This document shows, piece by piece, positions 1-11,990 of a stretch of DNA of 64,000 nt. Under the pieces are notes generated by a model. That model saw only the letters and a program-made list of their open reading frames with translations. It had not been told where the DNA came from and ran no database searches. Numbering within the stretch: the stretch's first letter is position 1; each line of letters begins with the position of its first letter. Source of the stretch: Eonycteris spelaea (Eukaryota; Chordata; Mammalia; Chiroptera; Pteropodidae). A program made the translations under genes and the position numbers. The stretch spans positions 7,789,501 through 7,853,500 of the forward strand of contig PUFA01000003.1 in assembly GCA_003508835.1 (NCBI GenBank), in the 5' to 3' direction.

Positions 1-560
1 TGCAGAAATTAAAACTGACTGGAAAAACAGCTCTAGTTTTTGAAGAAATGTATGATAATTCCTATTAGCAAAGAAAAAGTAGGTTGTATTACCAGAGCAA
101 ACAATTATATTCTAAAAGTTTTGTTATTATGATAAGAGCTAAAATGCTGGATATTCAACATGGATAAATTAGCTAGAGACTGTAAAATCAGACGGAAGTA
201 AGGATAAAATTATAAAATTCTCAAAAGTGCATAAATGTATCAGGAAAGCTTGGAGATAGACTACACAGTGGAGGTTATATCATAAAAGTTTAAGATATAT
301 AACTATATGTCTAATTTTCTCATATCTTTGAAATATTGGTCTTCATTTTATTTATTGATTTTTCCACCTTTCATATTGATTGGTCAATAAATTAGATATA
401 CTTGTAGATTTGGACTTCCGCTTCTGACTCATCACCTGCCAAGGTGTTCCATAGACCTTCTAATGTAGAACAACCAAAACCTAGAATGGCACATTCTTTG
501 GAACATTCTTATCTCCTAGGAGGTAGTGATGGCTTTCAAGAGTCTCTCCTGCTCACTTAA
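1..560. other. AT-rich DNA without recognised features
   Basis: No repeat, exon or motif could be supported here. Both strands are closed by frequent stops. Confidence 0.5.
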
Positions 561-2009
561 AAAAATTAGAGCAGGGACCAGAGCAAAAGGAAGCTGTGGG
601 GAAAGATGAAGTTATCTAAGGAGAGAAGCTGTTAGTATCATCAATATCTCAAAATGGAATCTTAAGACAAATTAAAGATAGAGAAGGGGACACTTGGACT
701 CCCATATCCCTCTTGTCTAAAGAAACAAGATGCACATCCTTTGCAGGGGGTGGGGGAAGGGGGAATATTTACTTAATTCTCAATATACACCAAAGGGCTC
801 CCACCAATGAAATTTAATCAGTGATCTTACAATCAAGGATTACCATACAAACATGGGGGCAAGTCAGACAAAACAACAAGCAATGTATTCGGAATGCCAA
901 AAACTCAAGATTTTTAAATTACAACATACAAAAATTAGAAAAGTTACATGTAAAGTATTAAAAAAATAAGTTCATAATCACAAAGGTGATCAGATAAAAG
1001 AGATTATTAAGAATAAAGAGAAATAATGAAACAAACAGAATTTCTAGAATATAATCTTCAAATAAAAACTTAATAAAACACTTAAAGGGTTAAGAAGTAG
1101 TATGGAGAAATATGAAGGATGTAATAAAAAGGGCTGAGGCATTTTTCATTGGAGTAATGAGTGAGAATGGAAGAAAGAGATGAGGTTAATGGAGACCACT
1201 TTAATTACCATGTCTCCACATATCCACACATCACAAAGGTGAGCTAACAAATAACACGTAGCTTATGCCTGCAATGTGATTCGAAGACAGAGAGACTACA
1301 AAGCCCAATTTAGATGAAAGTCAGGAAATACATTTCCCAAGATCAGCAGAGCCAGCCCTGGAGCACACACTGGAATGAAGCAGTGAACAGTGGCTATACA
1401 GAGTGAAACAGGCTCTGGGTGGTAGCCTAACATAGATATCATCAACAAGAGTTTGCCTTCAGAGGAGAGGGCCCTTTTTGAATATAAAATACCTGCAGAA
1501 AGTTCGATACCTGATGGTTCAAATACTAGCTAATAAATGTGTGGAATCTGATGTAGCAGTTTTGGAAAGGCTCTATTTCAAGTTGAGAGAGAGCAGCATA
1601 AAAGGCAGATGCATCCCTTGGTGAAAGAGTAGAAGACAATAGCTGAGAACAGTGTCCTTACACAACTGGAGTCTCTGAAGATAAAAATCAAATCAACTGA
1701 ACAGAACTAAACTGTAAAACTATGACTCAAGAATATTTTTCTGAAATGAAAGATCAGAACCCACATATGGAAAAGGCACACTGTGTTTATGGGAGAATAG
1801 TTCCAGAATGATCACCTTCTAGATATATAGCTTGGTAAAACTAATACATTTTATAAATAAGTAGAAAGAAAAGTCAATAAGCTCAATAATAATAAACCTC
1901 AATAATAATATGTAAAGCAAGATAACATCAGAGCAATTCTTAAAAATATATTGAAGAAAAGAAAGTATGAGCCAGTACTATCTTTCTGGTACCAAAATCA
2001 TATATATAT

Positions 2010-2056
<47 letters not shown>

Positions 2057-2440
2057 TAGATATAGATATAGATATAGATATATAGATATCTATATAAATC
2101 CAAAATAGCACACAGCAAGCCCTTCTTGAGATTGAGAAAGATGCCAGAGGACAGGATTCTTTTATCCAGGGGTTGAGGGGAATTTTGGTAAAGCAGCAAA
2201 CATTGAATATAGGTAATTATAGATCTAAGACTAAAACAAAATGATAATAAGGATGGAAGAATAGTATGAAAATGCTATGTGGTCTTAAATGTTGAAATAA
2301 CTCAATTTTAAATACAAAATTCATAGGGAGAGAGAAAAAGAAAAGTACAATAATCTCATTGGTAATAGATACAAGTATAAGCATATCATTTAAATTGGTC
2401 AAAATGAATAGTAGAAGACCGAGTATATCTTCTAAAAACT
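560..2440 (+). mobile_element. Probable 5' part of an old LINE-1 (L1M-type), very degraded
   Basis: Around 780-1140 the sequence resembles the purine-rich 5' UTR of ancient mammalian L1s: accounts of missing or extra bases aside, it shows the repeated pattern of gaccaa/aataaag/aaacagaatttctagaa-like words leading towards ORF1. The match fades between 1150 and 1900. A GATA microsatellite interrupts it at 2000-2097. The stretch is in the same orientation as the clear ORF2 relic that follows, so one element may cover 0.56-4.96 kb. Without an alignment the internal boundaries are guesses. Confidence 0.4.
2000..2097. repeat. Compound (TA)n-(GATA)n-(GATATA)n microsatellite
   Basis: Short TA repeats run into about 12 uninterrupted GATA units, then alternating GATATA units. 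The tract reads as a Tyr-Ile repeat in one minus-strand frame, which is not a gene. It is probably polymorphic. Confidence 0.95.
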
Positions 2441-4960
2441 ATGTTTTACCAAAACTGAAATTGGTAGAGATAGAAAATTTAAAAATACACATAAGAAAAT
2501 TTGCAAAGTTTTCCAAGCTTATCACCCAAAAGAAATAGTCATCTTGTTAATATATTGGCAAAAGAATTTAACAAAATTTTAAAATTCCAAATAATACCGA
2601 AGCTATTTATTCTTTTCAAAACCATAGAAAAATATACAAACTTAGAAATCTTTTTATACAGTGAGTATAACATTAATATATAAAATTTTAAAGACTGTCA
2701 AAATAGAACACTATAGTCTTAATCTAAATGAAGAACCCCATATAATATGTAGTATATAAGAGAAACAAAACCTAATAGCATAATTTTAAAATTATTATCA
2801 TCAAATGAAGTCTGTTAGGATTTCAAAGAAGACTCAAAAATAATACATTCACTAATAGAATTCAATTTATTAATAAATCTGAGAAAAAAATAATTTTCCT
2901 GAAAAGGCATGCAACAATATTCATTCCTCATTCTCAAATCCAGGACTTTACTTGAAAAGGGAATAACTAGACACATTCACAGTAAAGTCAAAGGCAAGGC
3001 ATTTGACATAATCAGACTTGAAGAAATAATTAGAAAGGGAAAAACTGTCAAGGAAGAGGTTAAACAGTCATAAATTCTATAATATTATACACGAAAGACT
3101 CAAGAAATCAGTGAAAAAAATAGCTTTAATATAAGAGAATTCAGTATCAGGATATTAATCTAACATACAAATATCCCATAGCCTTTATAACCGAGTATTA
3201 ACAAGTTAGGAGCCATAATGGAAAAGAAGACATAAGAACAAGAAGAAGTAAAAAATAATAAAGTATTATCTTCTGAACATATATATAAAACCCGTAAAAT
3301 AGAAATTTTAAAACAGCCCTGAAAGGAAAAGTTAAGCAGTAAAAATGAAAATACTTCTTATGACTCAATAACATAAATGCTTTAATTCTCTTCAGTAAAA
3401 ATATAAATTTAATGTCATACATATAAAAACAGCAATAAGTATATTTCTAAAGCTAAACAAGTAGATTATACAGTTAATATGAAAACATAGCAAGCAAGAA
3501 CAGCCAGACATTTCTTAAATATTAAGAAATAGAATAAAAAACTAAAACTATCAGATTTTTAAAATTATCATAAAGCCTGAATATTAAAGTTATGTGTTAT
3601 TGGTTCTTGAATAAACAGACAGACTGATGGAACAAATTAGAAAGTCTAGAAATATACTATGTACACATAGAAATGTAATATATGGAAAAGGTGGCAGTTC
3701 AAATGGCAGGAAAAAAATGACTTTTAAATTAATGGCGTTGACACAAATAAATAGTCCACAAAATGAATAACTAAATAAACTTTAAAAAATGGATCTCATA
3801 TATTTTATGTAATATACTCTATATTAAACTCTATAAATGGATCATATAATTAAGTGAAAAATAAAAACATTAAAAAATACTAAAAGAAAGCATGAAAGTC
3901 CTCACTTAAAATCCGACAGTGAGAGAAATATTCCTAACCACAATTCAAAATGCAGAGGTAACAACAAGAGCAAAAAAAATTGGCGCATTAGATTATACAA
4001 AAATAGTAGAAAAATATTTTTTCATCATAAAAACTAGCATAAGCAAAGTCAAAAGCTAAATACAATCTTGGAGAAAGAACATGCAACAAATACTGCTAAA
4101 AAAAAAAAAGACCAATTGCCTTAAGATGTAAATAACCTTTAAAATTAAGAAGAAAAATATAGCAAGAAGTGGACACCTCAAAAAAGTGGTTTCTAAACAT
4201 ATAAAATATTCCTTAAACTTATGAAAACGCTTTTTAGATACATAGAAGGCATTCATAAGAAAATAAATAAAAATGAAAGCTGCACTGACAGCACTTCTCG
4301 ACCATCAGATTGTCAAAACTCCAAAATATTTATACTATACTCTATGAACAAGGCTGCAGAAAAAGAGGTACTCTAGGAAACAGCAGGTTATGTGCAAGAT
4401 GATATAACCTCTGGGGAGGGCAATTCAGTCATGCTCAACAATATTCCGAATGCATTTACCTTTTAATCTAGCATTTCCAGTTTTAGGATTCGATGTTGAA
4501 GGTATTCCTCCATAAATTCAAAATAAACTTAAAGACTGCATGATATCAATAGTAACAAAAGACTAGACACAATTTAAATGTCCATCAGTCGGGGCTAGTT
4601 GAATGAACTATGATACAAAGAATGAAAATGGTTGCTATGGAGTTAAATGAAGTGTTTACCAGGATCTATTGGTAACTGAAGCAAGCAAGGTGTAAACCAA
4701 TGCTTTTGGTATGCTACCTCTTACTTAGAGAGAAGAAATGAGAATTTATTTTATAAAATAAAAAGACCTGGGAAAATGACTCAGAGATGAATAAAAATGA
4801 TTACTAGTTGAGATAAGGAGAAAATTACAGAAATAAATGGAAGTGAGATTTCCCGGAGAATGCCTTTTATTATACTTTAAAAAATCAGAAAATACTATAT
4901 TTAACATATTAAAAAATTAACTCAAAAATGAAAAGATAAAAAGTAAGCCCTAAATTAAAA
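2440..4960 (+). mobile_element. Old LINE-1: ORF2 relic and 3' UTR
   Basis: Successive blocks follow L1 ORF2 order on the plus strand. At 2545-2683 the frame matches the start of the reverse transcriptase domain. At 2930-3230 and 3600-3760 there are blocks typical of the ORF2 mid and C-terminal regions. From about 4250 the text is that of an L1M-type 3' UTR, with phrases such as 'aaatgtccatcag' and 'gaatgaactatgatac'. Stops and indels are frequent, so it is long dead. A second L1 begins directly after it. Confidence 0.7.
2545..2683 (+). pseudogene. L1 ORF2 reverse-transcriptase fragment
   Basis: The 46-residue tail of a short frame reads EFNKILKFQIIPKLFILFKT and continues with an IEKY-type stretch and a FLYSEYN-type stretch. 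This corresponds to the conserved L1 ORF2p segment at the start of the RT domain, where EFY, a helix, LF..IE and SFYEASI-like motifs follow in that order. Residues are substituted and the frame ends soon after. It encodes nothing functional. Confidence 0.7.
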
Positions 4961-5149
4961 CAAACAATTTGGAAGACCATGTAGCAGAAAACACCCAATC
5001 AGAACAGAAAAATGAAAAAAAGAAGCTAAAAAAGTAAGGAAAGTTCAAGGGACTTCTAGAACAACATCAAGCACTCCAACATTCATATTGTAAAGGTGCC
5101 AGGATGAGAAGAGAGAGAGCAAGGAACTGAAAACCTATTTGAAGAAGTA

Positions 5150-5488
5150 ATGATGAAAAACTTACCTAACCTGCCATTGGAACTAGGCATACAAGTCCAG
5201 GAAGTGCAGAGTCTCAAACAAGGTGAATCCAAAGAGGCTCATACCAAGACACATTATACGATTAGAAATGCCAAGGTTAAAGACAACGAGAGAATATTAA
5301 AAACAGCAAGAGAAAAGCACTTAGTTAGCTACAGGGGAGCTCCCATAAGACTGTCAGTTGATTACTCAATAGAAACTTTGCAACCTGGTAAGGATAGGAA
5401 TGATATATTCAAAGTGATGAAAGCAAGAACATACAACCAAGATTACTCTACCCAGCAGAGCTATCATTTAGAATTAAAGGACATATAA
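5150..5488 (+). pseudogene. L1 ORF1 C-terminal domain relic
   Basis: This 112-residue frame aligns in order with the L1 ORF1p RNA-binding and C-terminal region: a 'NLPNL..IQVQE' stretch, then a ERILKTAREKHLVSYRG segment, then PIRLSVDYSIETLQ. ORF1p is a nucleic-acid chaperone that coats L1 RNA. The N-terminal coiled coil is missing from this frame, and the end is frameshifted before the usual C-terminus. The family assignment is firm. The copy is non-functional. Confidence 0.85.
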
Positions 5489-5589
5489 AGAGCTTCCCAG
5501 ATAAGAAAAAGCTAAAGGAGTACATCACCCCAAACCAATATAAAAAAAAGTTAGAGACTTCTTTAAGAAGAAAAAGAAGAAAAAGATAA

Positions 5590-5913
5590 AAATATGAATA
5601 TTAAAATTGTTGATATCTACATATCAACAATTACTTTAAACATAAATAGATTAAATGCTCCAATTAAAAGACATAGAGTACTGAATGAATAAAACAAGAC
5701 CCTTCCTTACATATGCTACCTACAAGAGACTTACTTCAGATCAAAGGACATACACAAAATGAAAGTAAAGGGATGGAAAAAGATATTTCCTGAAAATGAA
5801 AACAACAACAACAACAACAACAAACAACAACAACAACAACAAGTTGGGGTAACAATACTAATACCAGACAAAACTGGCTTTAAAACAAAGGCTATAACAA
5901 GAGACAAAGAAGG
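5590..5913 (+). pseudogene. L1 ORF2 endonuclease N-terminal relic
   Basis: The block carries the L1 ORF2 opening: a run reading NINRLNAPIKRHR, then a pattern corresponding to the QETH region, then KVKGWKKIFPENE and RDKEG. An expanded CAA repeat at 5799-5842 sits where the family has a short variable Asn/Gln/Lys loop. Stops are present, and the domain is cut off at the internal deletion. Confidence 0.75.
5799..5842. repeat. (CAA)n trinucleotide tract
   Basis: About 14 CAA/AAC units with one interruption lie inside the L1 endonuclease relic. They read as Asn then Gln runs in the plus frame. Confidence 0.95.
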
Positions 5914-6554
5914 ACCCAGTTATCCCACTTCTGGGTTATTTATCCAAAGAAACCCCAAACACTAATTTGAAAAGATGTATGCATCTATATGTTCATTGCA
6001 GCATCGTTTACAATAGCCAAAACATGAAAGCAACTTGGGTCCATCAAATGAATGGATAAAGAAGTGGTACATATATACAATGAAACATTACTCAGCCATA
6101 AGAAAGAATGAAATCTTGCCATCTGCAACATGGATAGACATAGAGGATATTGTGCTGAGTGAAATAAGTGAAATAAGTCAGACAGAGAAAGACAAATATT
6201 ATTTCACTTATATATGAAATCTAAAAAACAAAATAAATAAACGAAACAGAAACGAACTCATAGATACAGAGAATATTTTGATGGTTGCTAGATGGGAGGG
6301 GATTGGGGGGATAAATGAAGGGGGAAGGGACTAAGAGGCACGAATTGGTAGCTACAAAATAGTCATGGCATAGTAAAGTAAGGCATAGGGAATACAGTCA
6401 ATAATCTGTACAGTATGGTGTCAGATGATTACTAGATTTATCGAGGTGTTAACTTTCTAAGATATATAAACGTCTAATCACTGTGTTGTACACCTGAAAG
6501 TAATATTGTATATCAACTATAATTAAAAAATAAAAAAGTTATTTAAAAATAAAT

Positions 6555-8665
6555 AAATTGGCAACATAAACCACACAGAGGAAATAATTCAAGAGATATC
6601 TGTACAGTCTGTATGTACATTTGACTATATAGCCACTTTAATAGAAAATACTCCAAGTTTAAATAAAAAACAAAACTTTAATAATAATCTTCAGCCAATA
6701 GCTTTACTTTTAGTAGCAACTGTTTTCAACAATTTTATGAATTTTGTAGGATAAAGCAAATGAGTAATTATATTAATATTATTTGAAACCAAGATTTGCA
6801 CTGTAAGAAGAAAAAAAGTACAATACCAAAAATATTAAATAAAATCCTTTGATGCTAAATCTGAACTATAAATATCAATACAGACCTATGATTTTAATTT
6901 AATATACATATTAAATTATCTCCTAGATATGTCCCCAGTGCAATGGCTTAGAAGCAGTGATTTCTCAATAACAATGAGCCACCGCCATCCAGTCTTCATG
7001 CTAAATACTATTTTTAATCAAAAGATCTAGAATATCTTGGAGAAATACATGGTTGAAGGTCTAAGGATGAAAGCTTAATAAGGTAAAGTTGAGAAATTCT
7101 GTTATGCCATAATAAACTATGTGCTAATAGAGCAAAAGGGTATATCAAAAGGCCGTTGACGCTGGCTTGAGCGACTCCTACGAGGTAGATTTGGAACAAT
7201 TAAGTATCAAAAAAGAATATAAATCCACTGTCATATTCAACAACAAAAAAAGAATAAAAAATTCTAATATTTCCACTAAATAATTAAACTGAAATTAGTA
7301 AAGGGGAAAAAATAAACATTTTCTTTGTCTTTTGAGGAGAAAACAGTTCATACCCATTTGATGAGGCAAAGTGGTGGTGGTTGTTTGTTTTTATAGAAGA
7401 ATGCCAGCTTATATGTAAAATGTGTGCTAGAATTAGAATTTTATTTTGATAGGCTACAGGATAGGATGGCAAACATCACCTTATAAATTGTGTTCAAATT
7501 GCCAATGGAAAGGTATACGTTAATAATGAAGAAAAGTCAGTTACCACCTTGAAGAAGTGATAAAAGTTAGAATCATTAATAGTGAAATTATAAGCCCTTA
7601 ATTGGATTCGTCACTTATGAGGCACTCCTGCCAAAATGGTTTAATCTGTTTATCTTCAAGCTTTTAGACATATATTCGAATATTACAGAAAATACAGGAG
7701 ATAGAAGAGCAAGTCAAATCACAACTAAAACAATCAGAGAAATTTAGAAGGCAGTATTCTATAATTGGCTTGATCTTTTCAAAGAATCAGTGCGTGTGTG
7801 TGTGATATATAAACTAGAGGTGGGTCTGTACTATATTAGAGAGATTAAACACAAAAATGCAATACATGCATCTTGATTATATATTAGCTAAAAAGGACAT
7901 TTGTAGAAGACATTTTGGGGATAACTGGCAATACATTAGTATTAGCTAGAAATTGGTTTTAATTTCCTCGATGTGATAATGACATTGTAGTTACTTAGGC
8001 AAATGTCATTATTTTTAAGAGACACAGTTTGAAAAATCGTGATATCTGCAACTTGACCTTCAACTGGTTCAGCAAAACTTGGATTAAGAAAATTATTACT
8101 AATTTGTGGGTTCTTTGTGCTCATAGTATTTTTGGTACATTTGAAAAGTTTAAAAAATGAGAAGATAATGGTGGAGAATTTTTCATAGTTAATGATAAAC
8201 ATGATTGACAGATTCAAAAATATTGAGCAATGATGGTCAGAAAAAGATCAGCTTATGTAGGTACACAGAATTAGGTTTCATTAGTGAAAGAGCAGATGTG
8301 CATTTTACAAAGAGGGATGTACAAATAAAAAAAAAGAAAGTAACTAAAGCACTAGCACTGATGGCTCAGTTTTTAAAACATAAAATTTTCATTTGGAGAA
8401 ATTAATGAATATTGCAATATTAAATAGAACATTACAATAAGTTATACATGGTATGTAAACAATTGCAAATAGCATAAAAGATTATGCAAAAAGGAAAATC
8501 AAGTAATACACAGATGTTTTCTATTTCAGCAAACTGTATTCTTGGAAAAACTACAAATATTCAAGTAACCTTCCTCATATTAACCTTACACAAAGACTAA
8601 AATTCTACCAAGAATTATTAAAGAAGAATATATGTAGCCTGACAAACAAGGGATCAGCCTAAAGT
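6555..8665. other. Unique AT-rich DNA, no supported features
   Basis: No repeat family or splice-framed exon was recognised. Short minus-strand frames at 7014-7472 and 7942-8217 lack splice context and look like chance. Confidence 0.5.
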
Positions 8666-8669
8666 AACA

Positions 8670-8825
8670 GAAGAGCATGAAGTCTGGGGCCAAGCTACTG
8701 GGATTGGGATTTTGGCTTTATTATTCTGTGCCTCTGAAAAAGGCATTTATATCACTACATTGTTGTAAGGATTAAATGAATCGAACCTTGTAAAGTGGTA
8801 AGAATGGTGTGTGGCATATTTTTGG
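8670..8825 (+). repeat. MIR SINE fragment
   Basis: The order is that of MIR: 'gaagtctggggcc', a text/exon-like central block, 'gtaaggattaaatgaat', then 'tgtggcat'. It is old and diverged. Confidence 0.65.
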
Positions 8826-9239
8826 CCCTATCTTAGCATTTGTAAAATTAAACCTAAAATAATTGAGTCTTCAGGTTTGGGAGCTAATTAGTATTTTTAC
8901 AAAATAATTTCACATAAATTAAATTGCCAGGATATAATTCAAAAGTCAACATACTCTCTAGTATATTTTCTTTATTTTATACACAGAAAAGATTTCTGAG
9001 GAGTAACCAAACCCTTGGAATCAGATTTGAAAAGAAATTATAGCATCACACTAATGCTCCAAATTTTTTTTAGCAATTATGTATAATAATATTTTTTAAA
9101 GTAAAGTACATACTCTGATTACATTCAGCACTTTTTGTGCTTTCCATTAATTCCTCACTATTTTATTATTTCAGTCAAATAAAACATGTAATTATCAAAA
9201 TCACATGATACTATGCAATATACTAGAAGAGAACAAAAC

Positions 9240-9510
9240 AAAATTATATTTAAAGATGTTTAGGATGATAGTTAAGACTTTGGAATTTGTATGCAGAATT
9301 TTCTAGGTTGACCTGCTTTTAACTACATGTTACTTAAGAAAATAAATTATTTAACACTAAGTCTAAAATTCCTCATCTGTAAAATGGCAATAATAATACT
9401 TCTGCACAGAGTCACTATGAGGATTAAGACATGTATTTATAAAATTTGTATAGGTTTGATGCTTCTAACAATAAATGATCTACTGTTATTGTCATAGTAA
9501 ATGATCAATA
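9240..9510 (+). repeat. MIR SINE
   Basis: The core 'cctcatctgtaaaatgg' is followed by 'actatgaggattaagac' and a decayed 3' part. These are the hallmark words of MIR in forward orientation. Confidence 0.8.
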
Positions 9511-9539
9511 AATGATAACTTAAACCCTATCTCTAAATC

Positions 9540-9640
9540 TTACCTTGTGCAGTCACACTGAGTCTCTAGTTTTAAGCTCAGTGCTGAGTATATAGTAGGT
9601 TCTCAGTAAATATTTGCTAACTAACAATTTAAAGAGTTAT
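9540..9640 (+). repeat. L2/MIR-type 3' end fragment
   Basis: 'gctcagtgctgagtatatag' followed by 'tctcagtaaatatttgctaa' matches the end shared by L2 and MIR elements. Confidence 0.6.
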
Positions 9641-11668
9641 TGAATATTACTTTGCCACATCCTGCACAGAGTACTTAAAGAAACAAATGATGCATTCAAT
9701 TTTATGTCTTCTCATAAGAAACTTAGAGCTTAACACCTGAAAATCTATGTCAAAAGTTTAACCTCATTTGCTTTGGCCTTATCTGTATGAAATTCTGAGA
9801 TATCTCGATAATTCTATTTTATTTACATAGTTAAAATAGTTCAGTCTTCACATGTCCTCTAATGAAAATGCATGCATGACTTCAGCTTACAAAGCAAAAG
9901 CACCACAGGCGTAGCCTAGGAGTCACTAGATTTCCAAATAAAAGGCTTTCAATATGTAGCTGGATGGTAGATGTTAACTTTAACAAACATGAAAGGAACA
10001 CGTACTTATTTTTAAAAATCTGAATCAGGAGATATTAAGGTTGATTTCTAGCTGTTTTTAATATTTTAATATTTTATACTTATATCTAAATCTAAAAACT
10101 TAAGGATTTTTCCTCCCCACACCTATAACTCTTTGGCCAGAGACACATAACTACTATATTATTTTAAAATTTAAATCCCATCACCCATCACCTTTCAAAA
10201 TTGTTTTTAAATTCTGATGTTTTGGTAACCTGAATTAAATTTTGATGTCCTCAAGAAAGACAACTCTGATATCCTACTATCTAAATATAAAATAAGTACC
10301 ACCTGCACTTATTACAAATGAAAACCTTCATAAGACAAAGCTAACTATAAGCAAAAAAAGGATACAGTAATTTCAGAACCTAAATGATGCTACTTAACAT
10401 TTAAAATATTTCAGAAGAAAAAAATTAACAAGTATTAATATTTATGATAATGCTACAATTCATATTTTGATAAGAAATAAAACAATCTATGTTTGCTACT
10501 GAATAACTATTTCATATACTCATTCAAAGATAATTTAAACTTCCGTTACTAAAGATAATACTATAAGGATAGAAATATTTCAGAAATATCTTATAGACTA
10601 ATATTTGACTGACTCTCACAAACTAAGTCATTTCTCACATTAACACAGCTCTGACATTTATTGTGTATGGTAAAAACATTGCCTCAGAAATAGAATTGTG
10701 CTATCTTTAGGATATACATACTTTTGGCAATTCCAAGCAATACATATAATTATTTTGCAAGCATTGCATAACGCACACGTGACTGTCTTCTGTCTTTATG
10801 TTACTTAAAAAAAATCAACTGAAAAAGCAAAGATATCACAATTTATCCTATTTTAGTTGTTTTAGTCAGCTAAATAATCAGAGCAGAATTAGAAGAAAAA
10901 ATACAAACAGCGCAACAGCAGCAGCAAAAAAAAAAAAAAAAAAAAAAAGAAAAAGAAAAAAAGTGCATTCAAACCTTAGGCTTATGATGTCCCAGGGCAG
11001 ATATTAATGGTTCTGCATTCTCTAAGTTCATTCCTTTCCTTCCATAGCTTCTGTGTCTCATAGCTTTAACCAATAGGCTACAAAGTGGTACCCTACATTT
11101 TGGAGTTTCATTTCTGTGATGTGTATGCATTTTACTCACTATATTCATTAAGTATGAAACTATCAGCTTCCCAATTGATGCTCTAATTTTGTATATTTTA
11201 GGGCATAAAATATTTTTTACGAATAAAACTTTGTCTGCTAAATCCATCTGCCAGCAAGTTCTTTTTTTTCTGGCCAAATATTGCTCAGGGCCTTCAAATG
11301 TTTCTTCATCTGTGAAATGAAAAGAGGTACTTCCAACCTAAAATGCCTTGATCTTCATGTCCCCTTGTAAGTTCAAAAATCTTTCTACAGACTTACAGAC
11401 TAAATAGCAAAAACACAGCATTCTGGATGCACTCTTAGCTTCGTTTAACTCTCTATAGTGAAGACCTAATAATATGAGCTGTTTTTCAGTATTCAGTACT
11501 CTAAATTAAGGGATTTGTCCTCAAGAAAAAGCACTTGCTTAACTACTAGCTACCAACTTGTTTTGTATTGAAAAGTAACATTAACCATTCTAAACAGAAA
11601 AGATCAACATTGGAGCTTAAGGTTTGTAAGAATGGTAAATCTCATGTATTCACAGTTGAATTCTGGGA
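9640..11668. other. Unique AT-rich DNA with one A-rich tract
   Basis: Nothing was recognised apart from the poly(A) tract listed separately. The 102-codon minus-strand frame at 10969-11277 has no homology I recognise and is treated as chance. Confidence 0.5.
10927..10962. repeat. Poly(A)/A-rich low-complexity tract
   Basis: Twenty-two A residues are followed by AAAAG repeats and preceded by three CAG units. No retroelement body was recognised upstream. Confidence 0.9.
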
Positions 11669-11990
11669 TGTTATTTGGAAATACACACGATCAAGTTAAA
11701 ATTAAGTCAATATGTGGGCTCTAATCCAATATGACCAGTGTCTTTTTTAAAAAGGGGAAATTTGAACACAAAGACAGCTACGTGCAAGTCAATGAATGCC
11801 TGAAGCTACTAGAAGCTAGGAGAGAGGTCTGAGACAGATCCTTCTCTAGGGCCTTCAGAGACAACATGACTCTGATGACACCTTAATCTTAGATTTCTAT
11901 TTTCCAAAATAGTAAGATAATTGATTTTGGTTTTTCTAAACCACCAAATTTGTGGTACTTTGTTATGGGAGCCCTAGGAAACAAAAATAC
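11669..11990 (+). mobile_element. MaLR LTR, MLT1-type
   Basis: It starts 'tgttatttgg', continues 'ctctaatccaatatgacc', then 'gatgacaccttaatctt', then 'tggtactttgttatgg'. These occur in MLT1 order in forward orientation. The LTR is solitary and diverged. Confidence 0.8.

Larger units (their letters stand above)
4950..6555 (+). mobile_element. LINE-1 with large internal deletion (ORF1, start of ORF2, 3' UTR)
   Basis: The order is ORF1 C-terminal half (5150-5500), inter-ORF region, the first part of the ORF2 endonuclease domain (about 5590-5913), then an abrupt switch at about 5913-5920 into the L1 3' UTR (6000-6540) and an A-rich tail. Most of ORF2, several kilobases in a complete L1, is absent. 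The switch lies at a shared 'gac' in 'gaaggacccag', consistent with a short microhomology. The 3' UTR holds the marker words 'gttgtacacctgaaa' and 'gaaataagtcagacagagaa'. Stops and frameshifts show it is inactive. Confidence 0.85.

Noticed and set aside
2000..2097. Tyr-Ile repeat protein on the minus strand
   Set aside because: Translation of a GATA/TA microsatellite.
10969..11277. 102-codon minus-strand frame
   Set aside because: No homology recognised and no splice framing. It ends in a low-complexity A-rich tract.
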